Positions 1 to 5,629 of a DNA stretch of 7,439 bases are shown here, piece by piece. The position numbers and the translations under genes are program-made. This DNA comes from Bacillota bacterium (GTDB lineage Bacteria; Bacillota; Clostridia; Acetivibrionales; DSM-1351). The notes under the pieces are model-generated. The model saw only the letters and a list, made by a program, of their open reading frames with translations. It searched no databases and was not told the DNA's origin. Every line of letters starts with the position of its first letter. The stretch's first letter is position 1. The DNA lies in the NCBI GenBank assembly GCA_023412635.1, contig JAEYNI010000225.1:1-7439 (forward strand), given 5' to 3'.

Positions 1-154
1 AAAAGACATTATTGGACCTGCGCCAAACTTTTCTTCCTGATTTAATCATTTTTCTTCTCATGTGAGGATCAACTATTTCAGGATTTGTAAGAACGCTTAA
101 TGACGCTCCTATTAATCCGCCAATTAATAGTCCTTTGGCAAAGCTTCTCATCAT
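1..154 (-). CDS. Small YtxH-like glycine-rich membrane protein (C-terminus cut by window edge)
   Basis: Fifty-one codons are visible with no stop before the edge, so the 3' end is missing. The product begins MMRSFAKGLLIGGLIGASLS, a short glycine-zipper-like hydrophobic segment at about residues 8-22. A basic stretch rich in Arg and Lys follows (residues 32-46). This layout resembles small YtxH/gas-vesicle-like envelope proteins of Firmicutes, which have one N-terminal membrane segment and a charged tail. The start is the first of two adjacent ATGs, chosen because AAGGAGGAG (161-169) lies 6 nt upstream. It is 25 bp downstream of the PRC-barrel gene on the same strand, so the two are probably co-transcribed. 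The molecular function is unknown. The family name is an inference from a partial sequence. Confidence 0.7.
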   Translation of the reverse strand, partial: MMRSFAKGLLIGGLIGASLSVLTNPEIVDPHMRRKMIKSGRKVWRRSNNVF

Positions 155-179
155 ATAAAACTCCTCCTTGTTGTTTTCA

Positions 180-734
180 TTAATTGTTTAATTGATGGTA
201 TTGGTTTTCCAGCCTGCTTCTTAAGCCACCACCAGTACTTATCATTTCTTCAACTGCCTCATTTTGTACTAATATGTTGCCACTTCCTATTTCAACCTTT
301 CCAAAAAACGGAAGTATGTTTCTGCCCATTATAATGTCTTGAACCAGACCATCCGACACCTGAACACCTTCAACCTTTCCGGTTTTGTAATCAAACAGCA
401 CATCCTGTACTATACCCAAATCTTCCCCTGTATTAGTAAAGATTTTCAATCCCCTTAAATTAGTTCTGTCATGAATTTGGTATAGTTTCTTAAAACGCCT
501 GTATTCAATGAGATTCACCGGATTGTCAACTATAATTGCATCGTTTCCAAGACTTAGTATGCTATTGAGTAGTATTACATTACCTTTTACCGCATAAATT
601 CCTTTTTCCATCAGGAAGGCGAGTATACCTTTGTTATCCTTGTTGAAAATAACATCTTTTAATGTGCCGATTTTAAATCCGTCTCTTGCTGAAATTACAG
701 GTAAGCCAAGAACTTTACTATATTTTTTTAGCAA
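180..734 (-). CDS. PRC-barrel domain protein with two repeats (YrrD-like)
   Basis: A 184-residue protein made of two PRC-barrel-like halves. The first (about residues 8-75) has the pattern LPVISARDGFKIGTLKDVIF. The second (about 94-160) has GLKIFTNTGEDLGIVQDVLF, then TGKVEGVQVSDG and a GRNILPF segment. PRC barrels are small beta-barrels found in the RimM ribosome-maturation factor, in photosynthetic reaction-centre H subunits and in stand-alone proteins such as Bacillus YrrD and YlmC/YmxH, whose exact roles are poorly known. There is no signal peptide or membrane segment, so it is probably cytoplasmic. The start is TTG, supported by AAGGAGGG at 740-747. The nearer ATG at 737-739 reads M-S-C-stop and cannot be the start. 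In Bacillus a similar gene lies in the trmU to alaS neighbourhood, so related housekeeping genes may continue to the left (inference). Confidence 0.85.
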   Translation of the reverse strand: MLKKYSKVLGLPVISARDGFKIGTLKDVIFNKDNKGILAFLMEKGIYAVKGNVILLNSILSLGNDAIIVDNPVNLIEYRRFKKLYQIHDRTNLRGLKIFTNTGEDLGIVQDVLFDYKTGKVEGVQVSDGLVQDIIMGRNILPFFGKVEIGSGNILVQNEAVEEMISTGGGLRSRLENQYHQLNN

Positions 735-747
735 CTCATCCCTCCTT
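735..747 (-). promoter_or_regulatory. Shine-Dalgarno and out-of-frame mini-ORF deciding the TTG start of the PRC-barrel gene
   Basis: Read on the minus strand, AAGGAGGG is followed by ATGAG and then the TTG start codon at 734-732. The ATG in the spacer overlaps the start region and opens a three-codon frame (M-S-C-TAA) that stops at once. The spacing of five bases from the GGG end favours TTG as the real initiation codon. Whether the mini-ORF is translated is unknown. Confidence 0.6.
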
Positions 748-898
748 TTTAAATACTGGTATTAGAAATAGAATTAATAATTTGTTAGAGCAAAGGTTTA
801 CTAATCCCTTGATAATATTATTTGTAATTGTAAAGCAAAAAATTCAACAAAAAAAATTAAAAATAATCACATGTAAATTCGATTTTTATATATGAAAA

Positions 899-927
899 TT
901 GACTAAAAACGGAGATTATTGTAAAAT
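899..927 (+). promoter_or_regulatory. SigA-type promoter for the DUF1015 gene
   Basis: TTGACT (899-904) and TAAAAT (922-927) are separated by exactly 17 bp, each differing from the housekeeping consensus at one position. Transcription would begin near 934, giving an untranslated leader of about 80 nt before the ATG at 1014. An A-rich tract (about 848-866) sits just upstream of the -35 box and could act as an UP element. I saw no clear operator or riboswitch in the leader. The rest of the 735-1013 region is plain AT-rich DNA, and I could not identify a convincing promoter for the minus-strand PRC-barrel gene. Confidence 0.65.
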
Positions 928-1013
928 TACTGTGCATATTTATTAATTTTCAAGTAATATTATAAGTATTATGTATAAAAGTATCTGTCGAATTCACGCT
1001 TGTTGGAGGTAAA

Positions 1014-2384
1014 ATGAGTAAATATATTAATTCTTTATCGCAGTTGGGCGTACATATCCCTGAAATTATGCTCCCTGAAAAAAATACAGATTTAAACAAA
1101 TGGGCTGTTGTTGCCTGCGACCAGTATACTTCAGAACATGAATACTGGAAAGAAGTTGAAGTTCTTACAAAAGGACATCCCTCAACCTTGAATATAATTT
1201 TCCCGGAGGTCTTTCTTGAAGACGGTGATAGTGATGTAAGAATCTCCGGCATTAATTCCACGATGAAAAGCTATATAGAGGATAGAGTGTTGACGGGACT
1301 TGACGGGTGTTTCATTCTGGTCGACAGAAAGACCTCTCATGCTGAATCAAGAAAAGGGTTGATGGTTGCCCTTGATTTGGAATGCTATGATTACAACAAG
1401 GGTTCAAATACTCTGATAAGGGCTACCGAAGGAACTGTACTCGACCGGCTTCCACCCAGAATTACAATAAGACAGAATGCCACTATAGAGCTTCCTCATA
1501 TAATGGTTCTTATAGATGATCCTGAAAAAACTGTTATTGAACCCTTGGCTGCAAAGTCGGCTCAGCTTGAAAAACTTTATGATTTTGAGCTGATGATGAA
1601 CGGAGGCCATATAAAGGGTTACAAGGTAGACGGTGATAATGACCTGCAAGCAATTTCCGACGCTCTATCAAAGCTTGCTCAAAAGGAAGTTTTCTGTAAT
1701 AAATATAACGTGGACAACACAAAAGACATCCTTCTCTTTGCCGTAGGCGACGGGAACCACTCCCTTGCTTCTGCAAAAGGACATTGGGAAAACCTGAAAA
1801 AATGTCTTACCCCGGAAGAACAGGAAAATCACCCCGCAAGATACGCTCTTGTGGAGTTGGTTAACGTACACGATGAAGGTCTAGTTTTTGAACCTATTCA
1901 CAGAGTATTGTTCAATGTAAACGCCGAGGATATTTTAAAAGAATTTACAGCCTTCAGCAGCAGGACTGCCAGTTCGGTAAAATCAGCCGGTTCAGATGAT
2001 TCAACCTGTTCAATAACTGACGGCGTAAATAATTCTGATAAATCAAATAGTTCGGTACACCTCTTTGAATATGTTACGGCAGCAGGACGGGGCAGTATAT
2101 CAATCCAAGACCCTGTCAGCAATCTGGAAGTCGGTACCTTACAGTCTTTTTTGGATTATTACATGAAAGAACATCCACAGGTAAAAATCGACTATATTCA
2201 TGGGGAAGAGGTTGTCACAAAGCTCGGCTCACAAGAAGGCAATATAGGCTTTTATCTGCCCTCCATGAATAAAACCGACCTTTTCAAAACTGTAATTCTG
2301 GATGGCGCCCTGCCAAGAAAAACCTTTTCCATGGGTGAAGCTGAGGAAAAACGCTTCTATCTGGAATGCAGAAAAATCAAGTAG
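1014..2384 (+). CDS. DUF1015 family protein
   Basis: A 456-residue soluble protein of the DUF1015 family, which is common in Clostridia and often found near serine biosynthesis genes. No firm biochemical role is known to me. Family hallmarks are visible: WAVVACDQYTSEHEYW (30-45), LIRATEGTVLDRLPPR (134-149), FAVGDGNHSLASAKGHW (242-258), HPARYALVELVNVHDEG (273-289) and FEPIHRVLF (292-300). The GDGNHS and Arg/Asp/His-rich blocks look like a catalytic or nucleotide/phosphate-binding site, but that is inference. The ATG has GGAGGT 3 nt upstream (1005-1010). Residues about 314-348 form a Ser/Asp/Asn-rich stretch that looks like a lineage-specific linker between the conserved core and the C-terminal part (GEEVVTKLGSQEGNIGFYLP at 397-416). 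The gene appears monocistronic, with its own promoter and terminator, and shows no link to urease. Confidence 0.9.
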   Translation: MSKYINSLSQLGVHIPEIMLPEKNTDLNKWAVVACDQYTSEHEYWKEVEVLTKGHPSTLNIIFPEVFLEDGDSDVRISGINSTMKSYIEDRVLTGLDGCFILVDRKTSHAESRKGLMVALDLECYDYNKGSNTLIRATEGTVLDRLPPRITIRQNATIELPHIMVLIDDPEKTVIEPLAAKSAQLEKLYDFELMMNGGHIKGYKVDGDNDLQAISDALSKLAQKEVFCNKYNVDNTKDILLFAVGDGNHSLASAKGHWENLKKCLTPEEQENHPARYALVELVNVHDEGLVFEPIHRVLFNVNAEDILKEFTAFSSRTASSVKSAGSDDSTCSITDGVNNSDKSNSSVHLFEYVTAAGRGSISIQDPVSNLEVGTLQSFLDYYMKEHPQVKIDYIHGEEVVTKLGSQEGNIGFYLPSMNKTDLFKTVILDGALPRKTFSMGEAEEKRFYLECRKIK

Positions 2385-2408
2385 AATAAAAAATGGAGGT
2401 TCGGACAC

Positions 2409-2456
2409 AAAATAGTTAGAGTAATTCTCTTGTCACAAAATTCCTCTAACTGTTTT
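2409..2456. terminator. Bidirectional intrinsic terminator between the DUF1015 gene and the urease operon
   Basis: AAAATAGTTAGAG (2409-2421) pairs with CTCTAACTGTTTT (2444-2456) over 13 bp with one G-T wobble, around a 22-nt loop. On the plus strand the stem runs into GTTTTTAA. On the minus strand it runs into ATTTTGTG. It lies 25 bp past the DUF1015 stop and about 69 bp past the ureD stop, so it can end both convergent transcripts. The loop contains a further small inverted repeat (TTGTCACAA). The remaining DNA up to 2524 shows nothing recognisable. Confidence 0.75.
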
Positions 2457-2524
2457 TAACCATCCTTCCACATTTCTATGAGCTGTTCTCGCGTACAATA
2501 ACTTTCTTTATAACATATATTAAT

Positions 2525-3334
2525 CTAAATTGAATTACGGGTATTGTAAATCACATTTCGGATATTCCTGGTTATTCCCTCCAGGTAATCACTGCTATTT
2601 GCCAATATCCGTATGATTATTCCATATTTATAAGTAGTTGATATTCCCGCTTCAACCTCCCGGTATTCCATAATTTCGTCAAAAAGCCTTTCCATCAAGG
2701 CTTCTCTTTTCATTTCATCATGGAAATAGGCCACGGTAGCCTGATGTGTATAGCCTTCAAAAAATCCAAGCTCATTTAAGACCTGAATATCGGGTCTTAA
2801 TTCCTGATTATCTGCAAAAATCAAATCATTGCAATAAAACACTTTATTATGACTTTTAAATCTTTTAAAATTAAACCGTTCTCCACTTTTATCCCTTCCA
2901 CAAGCTATAATTTCAGAATAAAGGTATTGGGCTCCCTTGGACAAATAACAGGTGCTTTCACTATAAAAATCCGAATCTCCGAAGGGAATGGAAGGCTTGG
3001 GGTCATAGTCAAAGCAGGCATCCTCCTGTACAAAAAATAGATTTTTCTGTTTAGCATACCCATTATTCATTTTATGTATTTTTGTATAGGACTGACCATG
3101 CAGTGACAATGAGGATGCTCTTCCGACTTCAACTTCGGTCAGGTAACTGTCCCCCTCCATGACACCGGCAGATGCGCTCATTACCATAATCTCGGCCATA
3201 TTACGCTCAAAATTGTAGAAGGGTTTTGCTATTTTATATGGAGCTGTAAAATAAGAGTCCTCTATGATTGTTATGTTGTTGGAAAACTCTGTTTTTATAT
3301 AAAGTACACTTTCATTTCCAAACATGTTAATCAA
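2525..3334 (-). CDS. ureD: Urease accessory protein UreD (UreH)
   Basis: UreD is the scaffold that binds apo-urease and, with UreF and UreG, forms the complex that inserts nickel. From the chosen start the protein has 269 residues, within the usual family range. Conserved UreD blocks are visible: FTAPYKIAKPFY (29-40), MVMSASAGVMEGDSY (50-64), GQSYTKIHKMNNGYAKQ (80-96), FDYDPKPSIPFGDSDFY (108-124) and EIIACGRDKSGERF (141-154). The frame stays open to a TTG at 3367, but that codon has only a distant AAGGAG. The TTG at 3334 sits four bases after GGGAGGTGA, so I use it. An ATG at 3325 is a less well-spaced alternative. It is the last gene of the operon, 42 bp after ureG, and the bidirectional terminator follows. 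The fold is identified from these motifs. The precise start is the only real doubt. Confidence 0.93.
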   Translation of the reverse strand: MINMFGNESVLYIKTEFSNNITIIEDSYFTAPYKIAKPFYNFERNMAEIMVMSASAGVMEGDSYLTEVEVGRASSLSLHGQSYTKIHKMNNGYAKQKNLFFVQEDACFDYDPKPSIPFGDSDFYSESTCYLSKGAQYLYSEIIACGRDKSGERFNFKRFKSHNKVFYCNDLIFADNQELRPDIQVLNELGFFEGYTHQATVAYFHDEMKREALMERLFDEIMEYREVEAGISTTYKYGIIIRILANSSDYLEGITRNIRNVIYNTRNSI

Positions 3335-3338
3335 AGTA

Positions 3339-3347
3339 TCACCTCCC
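3339..3347 (-). promoter_or_regulatory. Shine-Dalgarno of ureD supporting a TTG start
   Basis: GGGAGGTGA, a near-complete anti-16S match, precedes the TTG at 3334-3332 by four bases. It lies inside the longer open frame, which argues against the upstream TTG at 3367 being the true start. Confidence 0.7.
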
Positions 3348-3376
3348 TTTACATTAAAAGCGTTCAAATAAATGAA

Positions 3377-3985
3377 TTAAACTCCTTCCAGAAGCACGCT
3401 GCGCTTGATCCAGCTAATAACCTTATCCAGCCCCTCATTTGTATTCAGGTTGGTAAATACAAAGGGTTTATATCCTCTCATTTTTTTTGAATCCCTGTCC
3501 ATTACCTCCAAACTAGCTCCCACATATGGGGCAAGGTCGATTTTATTTATAACCAGCAAATCTGATCTGGTTATCCCCGGGCCGCCTTTTCTGGGTATTT
3601 TATCTCCTTCTGCAACGTCAATAACATAAATTGTGGCATCCGCCAATTCGGGGCTAAAGGTTGCCGATAGGTTGTCTCCTCCGCTCTCTATAAATACAAT
3701 TTCAATGTCTTTGAATTTATTTGTTAATTCCTCAACAGCCTCAAGGTTCATGGAAGCATCCTCCCTTATAGCTGTATGAGGGCATCCACCGGTTTCTACG
3801 CCGATGATTCTTTCAGCGGGTAAAGCACTGTTTTTTATGAGAAATTCCGCATCTTCCTTTGTATAAATATCATTTGTCACAACCCCTATGCTGTAGTCAC
3901 CAGACAACTTTCTGGTCAGGCGCTCAATAATTGCTGTCTTTCCAGAGCCAACAGGCCCTCCGATTCCTATTTTAACGTATCCCAT
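3377..3985 (-). CDS. ureG: Urease accessory GTPase UreG
   Basis: UreG is a SIMIBI-class P-loop GTPase. GTP-bound UreG dimers carry nickel from UreE to the UreD-UreF-urease complex, and hydrolysis drives metal release. The 202 residues are the standard length. Visible motifs are the Walker A GPVGSGKT (10-17), VTNDIYT (36-42), the nickel-binding CPH (Cys68-Pro69-His70) after GVETGG, the switch-region ESGGDNLSATFS (100-111), the Walker B-like VIDVAEGD (121-128) with the conserved KGGPGITRSDLLVINKIDLA following, and NKID (147-150) for guanine recognition. All key residues are intact. The ATG is preceded by only a weak AGAGGAAGAG, so translation may depend on coupling with upstream reading (see the small ORF at 3967-4062). 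It is cytoplasmic. Confidence 0.97.
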   Translation of the reverse strand: MGYVKIGIGGPVGSGKTAIIERLTRKLSGDYSIGVVTNDIYTKEDAEFLIKNSALPAERIIGVETGGCPHTAIREDASMNLEAVEELTNKFKDIEIVFIESGGDNLSATFSPELADATIYVIDVAEGDKIPRKGGPGITRSDLLVINKIDLAPYVGASLEVMDRDSKKMRGYKPFVFTNLNTNEGLDKVISWIKRSVLLEGV

Positions 3986-4062
3986 AATCTACTCTTCCTC
4001 TCTGCATCATTTATAGAAGTTTGCTTCCCAAAGCTGTTTAGTGCCAGTTCAAGCAAATCCAT
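3967..4062 (-). CDS. Possible 31-codon ORF bridging ureF and ureG
   Basis: An ATG overlaps the ureF stop (TGATG, sharing one base) and opens a 31-residue frame beginning MDLLELALNSFGKQ. It runs across the ureG start and ends at TAG 19 bases inside ureG. No strong Shine-Dalgarno precedes it (AGGA about 13 nt upstream), so it would rely on termination-reinitiation from ureF. UreF already ends with its normal family terminus, so this is not a broken UreF tail. It resembles no protein I know. It could simply be chance, or a coupling device that carries ribosomes over the 76-bp ureF-ureG gap to the weak ureG start. Confidence 0.25.
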   Translation of the reverse strand: MDLLELALNSFGKQTSINDAERKSRLWDTLK

Positions 4063-4784
4063 CAGGAGATATAAATCCTGGTATAAAGCCGTTCATGCTG
4101 CATGGATCTGATGTCAAAGCCTATACTGGACATTCCCAGATCCTCAAGAGTTAAATCTCCCGCCTTTTCCACTATTTCTTCAATATCTTTCCGTACCTCA
4201 AAAAGTATTCTCTGCCCATCCATCTGACTTATTGGTATCAGTTTCGCACAATTATTTATTATTGTTGAAGCAGTATTGTAAGTCATGGCACACATGGCCT
4301 CTTCTTTTCCGATATTAAAGAGAAAGGCCGTTATCCCATAAACCACACAGTAATTGCTTTGACATTTATCAGCTTTGACTTCCCTAAGATACTCGGTAAA
4401 CAATGACTCATTTTTCAATTCGGCCTCAATTATTTTTATAAGCCGCAGTCCCAGTTTTGTACTGGCATTACGCAATTCCATCGGAGCTTTTGACGCACAT
4501 AGGATATTATTCAACTCAATAAGTCCGTCAAGATTATTATCTGCGGCAAACTCCCAGGCAAGCCTCATGGCAAGTAAATCATTATACAGGTAATTGTGTT
4601 TTAAATAGGCAATAACATATTTTCGGGCCGAGGAGCTGCTGTTCACCAGTTCCTTCTGCACATAGGTTTCAAGCCCGTAGGAATGTGTAAAGCCGCCTAT
4701 AGGTAAAAGGGGATCGCTGATATGCAGCAGCTGTAAATATGAAGACTTCTTCAAGCCGGTTTTGTCTGCCAGATTGTTATGCAT
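4062..4784 (-). CDS. ureF: Urease accessory protein UreF
   Basis: UreF is the all-helical partner of UreD. It recruits the UreG dimer and gates nickel transfer and GTP hydrolysis during urease maturation. The chosen product has 240 residues. Conserved UreF features are LLHISDPLLPIGGFTHSYGLETYV (19-42), KAPMELRNASTKLGLRL (99-115), NYCVVYGI (144-151), NNCAKLIPISQMDGQRIL (177-194) and the terminal DIRSMQHERLYTRIYIS, matching the family's usual C-terminus. A frame-compatible ATG at 4799 overlaps the Shine-Dalgarno GGAGG itself. The ATG at 4784, eight bases beyond it, is therefore preferred. The gene lies 124 bp downstream of ureE behind a structured gap (4801-4904). The following gene ureG begins 76 bp later. 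It is a soluble cytoplasmic protein. Confidence 0.95.
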   Translation of the reverse strand: MHNNLADKTGLKKSSYLQLLHISDPLLPIGGFTHSYGLETYVQKELVNSSSSARKYVIAYLKHNYLYNDLLAMRLAWEFAADNNLDGLIELNNILCASKAPMELRNASTKLGLRLIKIIEAELKNESLFTEYLREVKADKCQSNYCVVYGITAFLFNIGKEEAMCAMTYNTASTIINNCAKLIPISQMDGQRILFEVRKDIEEIVEKAGDLTLEDLGMSSIGFDIRSMQHERLYTRIYIS

Positions 4785-4792
4785 AAAAATAG

Positions 4793-4817
4793 CCTCCATC
4801 TACGCGCAGAGCGCGTA
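4793..4817 (-). promoter_or_regulatory. GC-rich hairpin directly upstream of the ureF Shine-Dalgarno
   Basis: TACGCGC, loop of three, GCGCGTA forms a perfect 7-bp GC-rich stem (4801-4817) that ends four bases before GGAGG (4793-4797), the ureF ribosome binding site. In the mRNA this reads TACGCGCTCTGCGCGTA, then GATGGAGG. A stable stem this close could insulate or limit ribosome access. No T-run follows, so it is not an intrinsic terminator. Confidence 0.6.
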
Positions 4818-4830
4818 TACAAATAGTAAT

Positions 4831-4904
4831 GAAAAGACACGTAGTGGCTTTTCGCTGCGTGAAAAGCACTGGGACTTACAAAATGTTTTTTTCACGCTGT
4901 CCCC
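4831..4904 (-). repeat. Nested inverted repeats in the ureE-ureF gap
   Basis: Several pairings compete in this stretch. AGTG-g-CTTTTC (4843-4853) pairs with GAAAAGCACT (4861-4870), 10 bp with one bulge and a 7-nt loop. GAAAAG (4831-4836) can pair instead with the same CTTTTC. GCGTGAAAA (4857-4865) pairs perfectly with TTTTCACGC (4889-4897). GGGAC (4871-4875) pairs with GTCCC (4899-4903). Such compact GC-stem, A/T-run patterns recall REP-like elements dispersed in genomes. I cannot show more copies here, so that is only a suggestion. It follows the ureE stop by a few bases. Confidence 0.6.
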
Positions 4905-4908
4905 CCGT

Positions 4909-5487
4909 TCATATTTGTAAATGCTGAAGTTCATTCACCTGATGGTATTTCTCTGGATTTAACTGCAATTGCTGTCCCCTTTGTTCCTTTGAATGTACAT
5001 GTTCATGAGCGTGGTCGTGATGATGAGAGTGGTCATGATGAGAGTGGCCGTGATGAATGGTACCCAAAGTTGTTATCAATCTGGCTGAACACTTGTAAGC
5101 TTCAAAGCCACACTTCTTTAACGCCTCAAGCAATGGTGGATCATAGGGCATCAGCAACCTGTCCTCCTGATAAAACAGTGGAGAATGCCTGTTGCCAATT
5201 TCATAGCAGGCCTTGCCCATAGCCGACAAGTTTTGAGGCTTCAGAGCAATACAATCGCACTCAGGAATTTGGACCATAAGAGCACTATTCCCTTCAAGGT
5301 GCAGAACATCTCTATGCTTCAGAACCTTGTCACCACTTAGCTTTATACCGACTTCAACACCCTTACTGCTCACCTTATGAAGTATTCTTTTTGAAACTTC
5401 GTACCATTCAATTTCTACAAAATCAATATCAAAACCAGTCAAATCAATTTTGTCAATTTTACTGCATACAACACTGTCTATAAGCAT
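4909..5487 (-). CDS. ureE: Urease accessory nickel metallochaperone UreE
   Basis: UreE binds nickel and hands it to UreG for delivery to apo-urease. The product from the preferred ATG has 192 residues. The N-terminal part is the UreE peptide-binding-like domain (about 1-75). The metal-binding domain follows, with ALKPQNLSAMGKACYEIGNRHSPLF at 81-105; His101 of GNRH matches the conserved dimer-interface nickel ligand. A histidine-rich segment, residues 145-165, has 13 His among 21 residues (HHGHSHHDHSHHHDH and on) and should store several metal ions. A further 27-residue tail rich in Gln, Leu and Lys follows it, where many UreE proteins end at the His-rich part. An in-frame GTG at 5508 precedes GGGAGG, so the ATG at 5487 with 8-base spacing is used. 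It is separated from ureC by 198 bp. Confidence 0.94.
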   Translation of the reverse strand: MLIDSVVCSKIDKIDLTGFDIDFVEIEWYEVSKRILHKVSSKGVEVGIKLSGDKVLKHRDVLHLEGNSALMVQIPECDCIALKPQNLSAMGKACYEIGNRHSPLFYQEDRLLMPYDPPLLEALKKCGFEAYKCSARLITTLGTIHHGHSHHDHSHHHDHAHEHVHSKEQRGQQLQLNPEKYHQVNELQHLQI

Positions 5488-5495
5488 AATATTAA

Positions 5496-5501
5496 CCTCC
5501 C
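5496..5501 (-). promoter_or_regulatory. Shine-Dalgarno of ureE abutting an inverted-repeat arm
   Basis: GGGAGG with eight bases (TTAATATT) to the ATG at 5487. The preceding base on the mRNA is the end of the repeat arm 5502-5516, so folding of that arm would place a stem immediately next to the ribosome binding site. Confidence 0.65.
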
Positions 5502-5588
5502 AAGCCACTAAAGTGTCTATGACATTTTAGTGACTTTAACATTTTAATGGTTACCATTTTTATAGTGTATTTAACACTTTAGTGGCTT
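5502..5588 (-). repeat. Three-copy inverted/direct repeat in the ureE leader
   Basis: AAGCCACTAAAGTGT (5502-5516) is the exact reverse complement of ACACTTTAGTGGCTT (5574-5588), a perfect 15-bp pair with a 57-nt loop. A third copy, ACATTTTAGTGACTT (5522-5536), matches the right arm at 13 of 15 positions in the same orientation. It can pair instead with the 5502-5516 arm around a 5-nt loop, with one wobble and one mismatch. Each copy holds the near-palindrome CACTWWAGTG, with the middle copy degenerate, so the sites might also be protein-binding operators. A TATAAA (minus strand, 5563-5558) lies between them. An 87-bp element with 15-bp terminal inverted repeats could also be a small MITE-like insertion, but no target duplication is visible. 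Confidence 0.6.
5546..5558. repeat. Palindrome AATGGTTACCATT
   Basis: Thirteen bases with six-base arms around a single central T, in the loop of the larger 5502-5588 repeat. It could be an operator half-site pair or add to the folded leader. The function is not known. Confidence 0.45.
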
Positions 5589-5598
5589 TGAGCCGCCA

Positions 5599-5610
5599 TT
5601 GTGGCCACAA
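5599..5610. repeat. Perfect 12-bp palindrome TTGTGGCCACAA
   Basis: A fully symmetrical sequence in the ureC-ureE gap, 10 bp from the larger repeat on the ureC side. The form is typical of a site for a dimeric regulator, but I do not recognise it as any specific operator. Confidence 0.5.
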
Positions 5611-5629
5611 AATGTACTGAAATATATAT

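Noticed and set aside
686..895. 69-codon plus-strand frame at the PRC-barrel upstream region
   Set aside because: Low-complexity AT-rich translation, overlaps the PRC-barrel start, and lacks a ribosome binding site.
3335..3367. Longer UreD starting at TTG 3367
   Set aside because: That codon's nearest Shine-Dalgarno is about 14 nt away, while a near-perfect one lies inside this extension and fits the TTG at 3334.
4785..4799. Longer UreF starting at ATG 4799
   Set aside because: That ATG overlaps the Shine-Dalgarno used by the ATG at 4784.
4984..5055. Short repeated units (GGTCATGATGAGAGTGG-like) as a minisatellite or CRISPR
   Set aside because: They are the His-Asp-Ser codons of the UreE histidine-rich segment; there is no regular repeat-spacer pattern.
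5488..5508. Longer UreE starting at GTG 5508
   Set aside because: The GGGAGG ribosome site lies inside this extension and points to the ATG at 5487.
5558..5563. TATAAA on the minus strand as the -10 of an internal promoter before ureE
   Set aside because: The hexamer 17 bp upstream is GCCACT, a poor -35. I mention it only as a possible site between the repeats.
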